Program-made: the position numbers and the translations under genes
Source of the DNA: Teratosphaeria epicoccoides
Taxonomy: Eukaryota; Ascomycota; Dothideomycetes; Mycosphaerellales; Teratosphaeriaceae
Length of the DNA stretch: 64,000 nucleotides
Direction of reading: 5' to 3'
Assembly (NCBI GenBank): GCA_021401465.1
Contig: JADDMT010000094.1
Location: 1-64,000 of the forward strand
Shown here: in pieces, positions 54,582 to 63,812 of the stretch
Numbering within the stretch: position 1 is the stretch's first letter
Layout of the letters: the number at the start of each line of letters is the position of its first letter
Notes under the pieces: generated by a model
Database searches by the model: none
What the model saw: only the letters and a program-made list of their open reading frames with translations
Told to the model about the DNA's origin: nothing

Positions 54582-57500
54582 TTTTGAGCACTACTTCTAA
54601 GGAAGTATCAGGGGACTCGTTAAGCGCTTAACATACGCCTATGTTAAGTAGTTCTTTAGCTGTTAGTTTAACTTCTAGTAACAGTTAACTAACACTACGA
54701 GAACAAGTTGCTACTATACCTTAAATTACGTAGTAGCTTGAATCCATTTACCTTAGTAAGATGGCTCTAGCATCTGTCGCAGGTTTAACTACTAGGAATA
54801 GACATGGCAACAACGGCTTTAAGATAGGAAGCCCTACAGAGTTTACAGGGTAACGATCTCAAGTTAAGATGTTTATCCTATAATGCTAGTTAGCATTTAA
54901 CGTAGATACGGAACAGTTTATAACACATCATAAGCAAATGATGTATATTGTCTCTTACCTAAAGGGACTAGCGTTCGAGTTTATCTAGCCTCATCTGACA
55001 GATTATCTAGATTACGTTAGTAACGTTGAAGCCAGGAAGACGACAACTAGGGAGATTCTTAACTTAGACAAGTCTTTGTTTAAGGCGTTACGCGAAGCTT
55101 TCAGGCTTAGTAATGAGCAATAAGAGGCCGAGAGAGCTCTCCTAGGAATCTAGCAGAAGGGTTCCGCTATTAAGTACTACGCGGACTTTTAGACCCTCTC
55201 TGCTTAAGTCGACTAGAATGATAATGCTTTAGCCGCTTAGTTCTACTAGGGACTAAAGGAGACGGTTAAAGACAAAATTACCTAAGGAGATCGGCTAACG
55301 ACATTCAAGGAGATGAGCGATCTCGCGATTAGAATTAATAATCGCATCTAGGAATAACAGCAAGAACGACAACATGGAAATCGCAAGCTAGTATAGGCTA
55401 ACCATAAGGTCTAACGATTAGCACTAAAATGGCGAAGCGATTACTATAGTCTCTAACCTATAGAGTTAGATGCGACTAAGGGGCGTCTAAGGAATAGACC
55501 CTAAGGAAAGCTGCAGAAGGGCTCTCCTCCCTAGAATAGTCTAAAGAAGCCATTCGACAAGAGTAATCTCGAGTGCTATAACTGTAGAAAGAAAGGACAC
55601 TTTGCTCGCGAGTGTTTTGCTAAGAAGTAACGACAGGAACTGCCTAGGATAGAGCAGGCTCGCGCGACAACGACGGCACCTAAGCAAAAGGCCGCTACTA
55701 CTCGAGAACTAGACTATGCCGCACTTACTTAGACTACGTGCTATGACGACGATTGTCGAATTCACATGAGTAATAAAGATGGTTCTAGATAGTACCCTAG
55801 CCGAAACAAGGCATAGTTAATCTATGCGCTAAGGGGTACACCTTCTAGTACAACAGTCCTAGGGCAACAGGAGCTAGAAGAAGAAGAAGAAGGTTTAGAC
55901 GACAACTACGAGATTGTCGAAGCCGTCATTCCTGATTCCAAGGAAGACGAGAGCATAGAGTAATAGGCCATGCTGCCGCATGACATCAGGCTCGATATTA
56001 TCCGAATTATACAGAACTAGTAGGCTTAAGCTTGCCTATAGATTAATAGAGTACAACACGTCGACTAGCTTTAGTATGACAAACTAGCCGACTATATGCA
56101 ACGACACCTAAGGAGACTACTAGTTATAGCTTAACCTCACGCGCATCAGAAAGTTGTCTAAGAAATTGTACCGTTCGGGGTAGAGTTTACGCCCTAGGGA
56201 GGCTACCTAACCTACGAAGGTATTCAGATTTCACGAGCGCTATAACTCCGAGTCTATTACTTAAAGATAGAGTACGCAAGAAATGCGTAGGAACAGCGAG
56301 GCTAAGAACGAGAACGACCTCTTAGGCTAGAAAACAGTAACGCTTAGAGAAGAAGCCAAGACCGCACGATCCCTAAACTAGTCCGTGAAGACAGTTATTC
56401 AGGAAACGACAAGGTCCGCTAGAATTAGACCTACAGACAGACTAGATAGGGCTGTAACAATGTGCCGCGATTAGCGCCAGATACGCGAACAACCTTAGAG
56501 TATAGGTGCATATCGACGAGACACTAGCTAGGGCCTTAATAGATTCAGGATATACTAGAATCTTCATGACGCCTAAGTTCGCTAGGACAGCTAGGATAAA
56601 GCTACAGGCGAAGACGAATGCTTTCTTGCTACAAGCGATTAATAGAAAGCCGGCTATGTACAACTAAGGAGTAGTTGACGAAGAGACCGAGATGATGCCT
56701 CTGCGGATAGGACGCTACTAAGAGATGCTCTAGTTCGACATCACGGAGTTACTAGGCTTAGATGTAGTACTAGGGTTACTATAGCTAAGAAACGCTAACC
56801 CCTATCTCGACTAGAAGAATGAGAGGATCTAGTTCCCGGAACTCTCAAGATTAATACCTCTACCTATAGTGCACGACATACTAGGCAAGATCGAAATATG
56901 TGCTATGACTTTAAGCAAGATAGTAGCTGCTATCAAGGATCTAGAACAGGAATTACACGTCCTATAGGTTAAAGTAACGCAATTAGAAGTCAAGGTCGAA
57001 TTCATAGTTCCTGATGAGTATAAAGAGTTCGCTACTCTTTTCGAGGAAGAACCTGACTAAGAAGCTCTGCTAGAACACTAGGAGTAGGACTACGGGATAC
57101 CCTTACTTACTAGCAAGACACTAACGAAGCAATCAGTTCGCCTGTTATTAGTAGCGAAACTAGAGATTCTCCGGAAATACCTAGAAGACAACCTCTAGAA
57201 AGGCTTCATCCGCGAGTCGTAGTCCCTAGCCGGATATCTAATCCTGTTTGTGCCTAAGGGGGAAGATAACTAGCGACTCTGCGTAGATTATCGTGGATTA
57301 AACGACATCACGATAAAGAATAGTTATCTAGTTCCTTTACTCTTAGAATTACAGGACTACCTACAAGGAGCAATGTAGTTCTCGAAGTTCGACATACCTA
57401 GAGCGTATAACTGAATTCGAATTAAGGAAGGCGAAGAATAGAAGACTACGTTCCGAACTAGGTTTAGACACTACGAGTACATAGTCATGCCATTTACATC

Positions 57501-57613
57501 TACGCCGACTGCAAACAGAAGCACGACTTGACCTGCAGTTCTATTAGCAGAACATGGCATAGTACGCGAATCGTAAGAGAATTAAGGGACTAATTCTAAA
57601 GGAGGGGGACAAG

Positions 57614-57985
57614 GTGTATCTCCTCTGCTGTCACATCAAATCGGACAAGCCGAGTAAAAAACTAGACGCTGTAAAACTAGGACCATTTAGGATCAAGGCT
57701 AAGAAGGGACTAGTTAATTTTGAGTTACAGCTACCCGAGCAGATAAGAATACACCTAGTGTTCTATGTCTCTCTGCTAGAACAAGTAGCGCTAGACGCCG
57801 CACTGTAATCAGAACCCTTACTACTCGACCCTAAAGTAGAAGAACCGGAGTACACTGTTAAGAGGATTATCGACACTCGCTAGCGGGACGGACAGCGAGA
57901 GTACTTAGTAAAATGGGAAGGATATGGGAGTACCGAGAATACCTAGGAACCCCTAGAACATCTGCGAAACTGTTAGCAAAAGATA
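57614..57985 (+). pseudogene. Integrase C-terminal region and chromodomain remnant
   Basis: The open piece 57614-57808 (64 residues; G-P-F-R-I-K-A and L-P-E-Q-I-R-I-H) is the GPY/F-type integrase tail with H-P-V-F-H-V-S-L-L-E altered to H-L-V-F-Y-V-S-L-L-E. After one stop the frame continues into E-Y-T-V-K-R-I-I-D-T-R, Y-L-V-K-W-E-G-Y and, with two Trp codons turned to TAG, the rest of the chromodomain helix region. Confidence 0.8.
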
Positions 57986-58009
57986 CGGAGTTTCGAGAAA
58001 GGAACGAAC

Positions 58010-58531
58010 CTAGGAAGAAGATCCTAAGCTACGACTAGACTCCTGCGGGACGCTGTCGACTAGCTCGGCTATCACGCTATCCAGGAAACCCTAATATGAG
58101 GCGTTAGCGAAACCCTCTATTACGCTCTATGTCGTAGGACTAAGAGCGAGACCCGCGGAAGGATCTAGGTCAAGGAGAAACCCAGCCTGCGAGAGAGCTT
58201 GTTCCTCGGCCTCATCCTCCCTGATCTCACGCTCCTTAAGAGCGCGACTATCCTCGACCTCCTAGTCGACTATGTCTAACTGTTTTCGAAGACGCATCTC
58301 CTTTACATGTGCCTCTATCATCTTCTGCGAAGCCTCGGCTAGGACTGCCTTCGCACGATCGAGATTAGCAATTAGTCTTTTCCGCTAATCGCCTAACTTC
58401 TTCTATTTGACCTCTGTTACCTTCGCATCGTAACTCCGACAGTTACTAAAGTGACATTACGAACATTTCCCTAAGGAAATGTGTACCTAACAAACAAGTT
58501 TTAACTCTTGACACCGAGTGTAGGACTTCAT
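58010..58531 (-). pseudogene. Antisense reading frame between chromodomain and 3' LTR: Cys-rich N-terminus plus charged coiled coil
   Basis: On the minus strand one frame runs from an ATG at 58531 to a stop at 58010, broken by about seven stops, mostly TAG. The N-terminus has spaced cysteines (Y-T-R-C, then K-C-S-x-C-H-F-S-N-C-R-S-Y-D-A-K). The body is a charged helix (N-L-D-R-A-K-A-V-L-A-E-A-S-Q-K-M, V-K-E-M-R-L-R-K-Q-L-D, L-K-E-R-E-I-R-E-D-E-A-E-E-Q-A), followed by a hydrophobic Ser/Pro end (F-L-L-D-L-D-P-S-A-G-L-A-L-S-P). The stops match RIP-type loss of Gln and Trp codons, and frame continuity over 170 codons is hard to explain by chance. Antisense genes in this position are known from some plant Ty3/gypsy elements. 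Function unknown. Confidence 0.6.
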
Positions 58532-58707
58532 GCTGTCCTAGCCCTAACGATAGATTCGATTCGCGCGGCGTTTACGTTTCTGCGTTAAAGGGGCGTTAGT
58601 GTCTAGAATAACACAAGGCAGTAATGTAGAAAGAGAAGACATTACAGCGTAAAAAAAAAAGTGACAAGAGAAACCTCGCACTAATAAGGTAGCTTAGGGA
58701 CAAGCTA

Positions 58708-58724
58708 GGCTAAGAGGGGGATAG
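58708..58724 (+). other. Polypurine tract of the gypsy element
   Basis: GGCTAAGAGGGGGATAG lies immediately before the 3' LTR and recurs as its reverse complement beside the inverted left LTR. Confidence 0.75.
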
Positions 58725-59184
58725 TGTCATAAGTGTCAGGAGTACTGTCTAGAGTACTATAGGATACAGGATCATGAGGGTCCTAAGTACTATAAGTCAT
58801 AGTATAGTTATAGGAGTGCTATAAGTTATAGGCATAGTTATAGGAGAAAGGATCTGTCACGTGAGGACAGATCCGTAGGCCTACAAGGAAGAAGGGATCT
58901 GTCATGGGATAACAGACTCTTAGATCTGTAGGGTTAGTCCACAGATCTGTAGACACGGATCTATTAGGTCTGTCGACAGATCTAACAGAGCTGCTCTGTC
59001 TCTCTAGTATATAGGGATAGCTTTAGGATAGGCAGTTAGGAGCTTCGTGCTTAATCTTAATTTAATCCTCTCTTGCTTAGAGGAGAGTCAGTTACAAGGT
59101 TAACTGCTATTGTCGATATTCTTCATAGCTCTGCGAGTCTAACACCTGATCCCCTTCCTGCTATTAGTACCTACCCTTATGACA
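58725..59184 (+). repeat. Gypsy 3' LTR
   Basis: 460 bp from TGTCATAAG to TTATGACA, preceded by the polypurine tract, direct copy of 54141-54581. Confidence 0.85.
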
Positions 59185-59616
59185 GTGTTAGACTTGCAGA
59201 GCTATGAAGAATATTGACAATAGTAGTTAACCTTGTAACTAACTATCCCCTAGGGAAAGGGAATTAAATTAAGCATGAAGCTCCTAACTACCTGTCCTAA
59301 AGCTATCCCTATATACTAGAGAGATAGAGTAGCTCTGTTAGATCTGTCGATAGAACTAACAGACCTATGTCTGTAGATCTGTAGACTAACCCTATAGATC
59401 TAAGGGTCTGTTATCCTATAACAGATCCCTTCTTCCTTGTAGGCCTATAGATCTATAGACTAACCCTATAGATCTAGGGATCTATCCTTATGTGACAGAT
59501 CCTTTCTCCTATGACTATGCTTATGACTTATAGTACTCCTATAACTATACCTATAACTTATAGTACTTAGGACTCTTATGATCCTAAAACCTATAGTACT
59601 CCTAACACTCATGACA
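59185..59616 (-). repeat. Inverted gypsy LTR (right), lacking about 39 bp at its junction
   Basis: Reverse complement of the gypsy LTR, ending in CTCATGACA. It starts directly after the 3' LTR but lacks the last 39 or so bases of the LTR, so the two LTRs form a near-perfect head-to-head inverted pair. Confidence 0.8.
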
Positions 59617-59685
59617 TGATGCCTGTAATTACTCTTAGTTAATAAGCACTTTGTGTTATTAAAAAATGAAGGTAGTACATGATAA

Positions 59686-59844
59686 TGTAAAGGACTAGTA
59701 TTAAGGAAGCAACAGAATTATGTATGATATATCTAAGAAGGTATAGGACTAGCTATAAAGGTATACTAGCTACATAAGTTAGGTTACTAAGTTATGCGAG
59801 GTCATCTAACTTGTGACAAGACAGAGTAGTAGTATACTATGACA
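59686..59844. repeat. Right LTR of the outer TRIM-like element
   Basis: 159 bp, TG...CA ends, followed by the AACAT target duplication. Confidence 0.8.
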
Positions 59845-59849
59845 AACAT

Positions 59850-60354
59850 TATAGTAGTAACATATTTCCCCTTACTATAAGAAGAAAACTACTACTATAA
59901 GTTAGTAACTACTCTTAAAAGTAAATTCTACTAGTGCTAGTAGTAGTAGCTTAGGTTTAGCAAAGTTAGTAGTTAATTCTTTGGCTATTTTAGTACTTTA
60001 TTAATACTTATATTATAGTAATTTAAGGGTGTAATAGAGTAAGTTAGTAGTAGTAAGAAGGAATTACTTATACTTAAGCTAGTAATAGTATTGTAGTTAT
60101 AGTAGCAAGTGTCTGTGAATTCATTTTTAGTAGCAAGCGTCTGTGAAGTCATATTTCATAGTGACTAGCTCACTTTGAGCAAACATGTGATATCAAAAAA
60201 CACCTGCATGTAGAATTAGCTTTGCATGGTCGGCGTGGGCCGTGGTGAGAGCCCTAAGTCCGGCTTTGCAGGCCGGCTTTAGCGTGTCTGGACGCGTCTT
60301 CGAACGCGTTCTATGAGTAGTCGCTACCTACCTCCAGGCGACTCACCGACGACT
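59850..60354. other. AT-rich to GC-rich boundary, no gene
   Basis: AT-rich until about 60200, then abruptly GC-rich. No coding sequence before the tandem repeat. Confidence 0.5.
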
Positions 60355-60434
60355 GACCGCCACTTCACACCCGCCTGACCGCCACTTCACACCCGCCTGA
60401 CCGCCACTTCACACCCGCCTGACCGCCACTTCAC
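60355..60434 (+). repeat. 22-bp tandem repeat, about 3.6 copies, just upstream of PRI2
   Basis: Identical 22-base units starting GACCGCCACTTCAC, ending 14 bases before the PRI2 start codon. Probably in the PRI2 5'UTR or promoter. The units are contiguous, so this is not a CRISPR array. Confidence 0.95.
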
Positions 60435-60448
60435 CGACGGCAGGCAGC

Positions 60449-62031
60449 ATGTTGGCCGCGCCCCCGCCCCGGGTCGACGGCAAGCGACGCGCGGTGGTGG
60501 ATGGCAGGAAGAGGCAGTTCGTGCAGGCGCGATGGGCGGAGCAGACGTACGAGCATCGCCTCAACTTCTACACGCTCCCGCCCACCGGCGACGTCGGCCT
60601 GGAGCAGTTTGAGGAGTGGGCCATCGCGCGGCTGAAGGTACTGGCCGAGCTGGAAGCGTGTCACTTCCGCAACCGGTCGCCGGCCGAGACGGCGGAACAC
60701 ATGAAGCCCGTGCTGGAGCAGCACCTCCGCCTCGACTCCAACATGTCGCGCAGCGGTGAGCTCCGCCTGCAGCGCCAGCGAGACCACTACAGCCACTGGA
60801 CCGTGCGGCTGGCCTTCAGCGCCACCGCCGACCTCCGACACCGCTTCGCCCGCCTGGAGACGCAGCTCTTCAGGTTGCGACTGCAGCACGAGGACGCGCG
60901 CGAGCGGAAGGCCTTTGTCGACTCGCTGCCCATCGCCTGGCACCCTCTGTCGCCGCGCGAGACGAGCGACATCGGCCGGGAGCGTCTCAAGGCCGGCACG
61001 GGCTGGCAGCGCGACGAGGAGGAGCAGTGGCTGCGGACGGAGTGGGAGAAGGTGCCCGAGCTGGTCGAGCGACGCCGCTGCTACCTCCACCGCGGCCTCG
61101 CCTACGTGCACGTGCGCGAGCAACTCGGCATGGTCGTCAACGACTTCGCCCGCCAGCTGGAGTCCGGCCTCGAGCTGGCCGCCCGCTTCTTGCCGCGCAT
61201 CGACGAAGACAACCGTCTCTCTCCCATCCTGCACCATCTCACCCAATCCTTCGTCGCCCCCGACGCCGCGTACGCCGACAGCTCCAGCATCGCCGACATC
61301 ACCCTCCCCACCGCCGCGAGCGTCGACCCTCTGAGCCAGCACTTCCCCCTCTGCATGCACACCCTGCACCGCGAGCTGCAGAAAAACAGCCACCTCAAGC
61401 ATTACGCCCGTCTGCAATACACCCTCTTCCTCAAAGGCATCGGACTCAGCTTGCACGAGTGCATTGCCTTTTGGCGGAAATCGTTCAAACTCGTGACCGA
61501 TGGCAAGTCCCCTTGCATCCCTCCAAGAATTTCAATTTCTAACCCGTCCCAGACAAATTCAAATCCGAATACCTCTACAACATCCGCCACGCCTACGGCG
61601 ACGTCGGCGGCGACTCGAACCGCCGCGGTCGGGGCTACTCTCCTTACTCCTGCCAGAAGCTCCTCACCGAAGCCCTTCCCTCCGGCGGCCAACAGCACGG
61701 CTGCCCCTACCGCACCTACTCTCCCGACAACCTGACCTCCCTCCTCCAATCCGTCGGCGTCCACGACCGAGCGCTGCTGCACTCCGTCAAGGAGGACGTC
61801 GGCAAGCAGAAGTACCACATCGCCTGCAATCGTGTCTTCGAGCACGCGCACAAGAACCAGATCAAGAAGGTCAAGGACGAGAACCTGTGGCCTGCGAACG
61901 AGCTGGACACCATCCTGCATCCCAACACCTATTTCAAACGGGCGTTTTTGTTGAAGAATCTGGGCAAGGTGAAGGCGGGTGATTTGGGGGTGGATGGGCC
62001 GACGCAGCAGAGGTTAGGGGAATCATCATGA
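60449..62031 (+). CDS. PRI2: DNA primase large subunit (Pri2/PriL)
   Basis: Exons 60449-61502 and 61553-62031; 510 residues. The 50-bp intron is phase 1 and uses a GC donor (GCAAGT) with a CTAAC branch site. Translating through it gives a nonsense Ser/Thr tail, while splicing gives the conserved K-L-V-T-D-D-K-F-K-S-E-Y-L-Y-N-I-R-H. The N-terminal domain includes F-Y-T-L-P-P, and Y-A-D-S-S-S precedes the C-terminal region. The four Fe-S cluster cysteines are visible: one in H-F-P-L-C-M-H before the intron, then P-Y-S-C-Q-K, Q-H-G-C-P-Y and H-I-A-C-N-R. With Pri1 and Pol alpha-B it makes RNA primers for lagging-strand synthesis. It is the first gene after the transposon island. Confidence 0.93.
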
Positions 62032-62908
62032 AGAATTTTCAGGGCATAGTATAAGTCATCGGCATACTCCACAGGACACTTCCTCAGAGCGGTATGAGAG
62101 GGGGAAACCATCATTGAATGAATGACACGGTGTGCATATCCTCGCCATGTGCGCATCCCCTGATCTCGGCGTCCGTCATCGTGAGCACTTTCTCTCTCTC
62201 TACTTTTATTTATTCTCGACTACTAGGGCTTTCTGCATGAGGTGCTGAAGAGCGTCTGTGAAGGTGGCGTGAATGTGATTGGGGGACGCTGGCGTGGAGT
62301 CTCGCGGATCCGGATCACAATGAATGCGGCAGGTTTGCGGAGCAGTATGGCTTGCAGCATGTCAATCCCACGGACGGGAAGCTCACGAGGAGTTTCAAGA
62401 GGAGTGGTTTCTTTGACTTTGTGGGAATTTCTTCGTGGGGTGAATGGGAGAGCGCGGGTGGGGGGAGCAAGAGGTGTAGTGAGTGAGTGAGCAGGCAAAT
62501 GCAGATCCCCCAAAAACTTGCTGCGGACTCTTTTCGACTTTCTGGAGCGCCGACCACGAGCTTCGGTATGGCTTTGTGGAGTCGATGCGTGAAGGTGAGG
62601 CGGGATTCCTCTCTTCCGGGGCCGGTTCGGGTGGTGCAGACGGCGTGAGATGCATGTCGCTGAATGTTGTGTAACGACATCGATCTCGCAAGCCAACGAT
62701 TTTACGACGTGTAGCTGTGCAGCATGTTGCGCGCAGGGCTGGTGACAGGAAGGCAAGTAAACCTGATCTCTGGAGCGCGGAATAATGGAACGGCGATTTC
62801 TTTTCCTTCAGCGCAGTCTTGTCTGATCTTGTCTTGTCTCGTCTCGTCTTATCCACAAAAACAGCGCGCACTCATTCCATTGCTGGAAAACCCCCCAAAG
62901 GCCCCACC
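62032..62908. other. Intergenic with a possible gene relic
   Basis: Around 62300-62490 on the plus strand one frame reads protein-like (E-C-G-R-F-A-E-Q-Y-G-L-Q-H-V, F-K-R-S-G-F-F-D-F-V-G) but has no start, splice partner or recognised family. A neighbouring frame at 62483-62674 is also short. It may be a decayed gene. CT-rich runs just before 62900 are probably the GST promoter. Confidence 0.3.
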
Positions 62909-63812
62909 ATGGGTCACATGCATTCGATCGAAGCCAGCGAAGGCCCCAGGACCCTCGTCCTCGAAGCCATGATGCCCTACACGCAGCCCATGAAACTGTA
63001 CGGGCACATCGGCCTCTCCCCGAACCCGCTCAAAGTCGCCATCGTCCTGGAAGAACTGGGCCTGGAATACGAATTCGCGATGCTGGATCTGGGCAAGCAA
63101 GAGCACAAGCAGGAGCCGTATCTGCGTGTCAATCCAAACGGGAGGATCCCCGCGCTCGAGGACCCGAACACGGGCGTCGTGGTGTGGGAGAGCGGCGCCA
63201 TTGTGGAGTATTTGGTGGCGAGGTACGATGGGGAGGGGCGGTTGCATGGGAAGGGTGAAGGAGCGGAGGCGAGGAAGTGGGAGGAGGCGGAGTGGAGGTG
63301 CTTTCAGGTCAGCGGGCAGGGGCCTTATTTCGGGCAGAAGGCGTGGTTTACCAAGGTGAGTGTCGGCGCGGGAGTGGGTCGAGGTCGCTCCGGCTGACTC
63401 GTTTCGGGGGACGTCAAGTTCCATCCGGAGAAGATTCAGTCGGCTATCGACCGCTATGCGGATGAGATCAAGGTGAGCAGGACTGGGCGTTGGTGTTAGT
63501 AGACAGAGACTTCTACTGACGTGCGACTGGATGCGTTGGCAGCGCGTCCTCGGAGTCGTGGATGCGCACTTGCAGAAGACTGGTCGGAGGTATCTGGTCG
63601 GCGATTCTGTGAGCTATGTCGATTTGATGTGGATCCCGTGGAATCATATGGTGCCGTTTTTGATGGGGGAGGAGTTCATGGGGGAGTGGAAGAAGGAGCT
63701 CCCGGCGAGTTGGGCGTGGTTTCGGAGGTTGGATGGGAGGAAGAGTGTCAAGAAGGTTTACGGGGATATGCAGAGGAGGATGAAGGAGGAGGCGGGGACG
63801 AGGGATCGTTGA
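62909..63812 (+). CDS. Ure2/GTT-like glutathione S-transferase
   Basis: Three exons: 62909-63355, 63419-63472, 63543-63812; introns of 63 and 70 bp, both phase 0; 256 residues. The first ATG has the good context CCACCATGG; another in-frame ATG lies at 62969. The thioredoxin-like domain starts K-L-Y-G-H-I-G-L-S-P-N-P-L-K-V, with L-E-E-L-G-L-E-Y-E-F, then N-P-N-G-R-I-P-A-L (cis-Pro) and V-W-E-S-G-A-I-V-E-Y-L (Glu-Ser glutathione site). The C-terminal helical domain has Q-G-P-Y-F-G-Q and Y-L-V-G-D-S-V-S-Y-V-D-L. The Asn of S-P-N-P is typical of the Ure2-like class. Role: glutathione conjugation or peroxidase activity in stress and detoxification. Confidence 0.93.

Larger units (their letters stand above)
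54582..58724 (+). mobile_element. Ty3/gypsy chromovirus internal region (gag, protease, partial RT, integrase C-terminus, chromodomain), RIP-degraded and internally deleted
   Basis: In forward order: Gag from the ATG at 54761, ending in a CCHC zinc knuckle (55571-55620; C-Y-N-C-R-K-K-G-H-F-A-R-E-C). A protease with I-D-S-G at 56540-56551. A reverse transcriptase N-terminal half with R-L-C-V-D-Y-R-G-L-N-D-I (about 57130-57515). Then a jump into the integrase C-terminus (about 57520-57800; L-G-P-F-R-I-K-A-K-K-G). Then a chromodomain (about 57840-57985; E-Y-L-V-K-W-E-G-Y-G). RT catalytic YxDD, RNase H and the integrase core are missing. In-frame stops, nearly all TAG, stand where the family has Trp or Gln. 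The element is dead. Chromodomains guide chromovirus integration to heterochromatin. Confidence 0.88.
53186..59849. mobile_element. Nested LTR retroelements: short-LTR (TRIM-like) element with 5-bp target duplication AACAT enclosing a Ty3/gypsy chromovirus cluster
   Basis: Two direct repeats of about 160 bp (53191-53353 and 59686-59844) end in TATGACA. The right one begins TGTAAAGG; the left one has TATAAAGG, a RIP-type G-to-A change. They are flanked by identical 5-bp AACAT at 53186-53190 and 59845-59849, so one insertion is bounded there. Between them, the sequence belonging to this outer element is only about 370 bp on the left and 70 bp on the right. The rest is the gypsy cluster inserted inside. 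An outer element of about 760 bp without coding capacity resembles TRIM-type non-autonomous elements. Confidence 0.8.

Noticed and set aside
56442..56663. Minus-strand hydrophobic 73-residue frame
   Set aside because: Antisense of the gypsy protease region; the sense strand carries the D-S-G motif.
60355..60434. CRISPR-like array
   Set aside because: Repeats are directly adjacent with no spacers and the DNA is eukaryotic.
60431..61456. Long minus-strand open frame (341 residues)
   Set aside because: Exact antisense of PRI2 exon 1; composition (V/E/G/Q/L-rich) is what GC-rich coding DNA gives on its opposite strand.
61402..61982. Long frames on both strands beyond the PRI2 splice site
   Set aside because: They overlap PRI2 exon 2; the spliced primase frame with its Fe-S cysteines explains the region.
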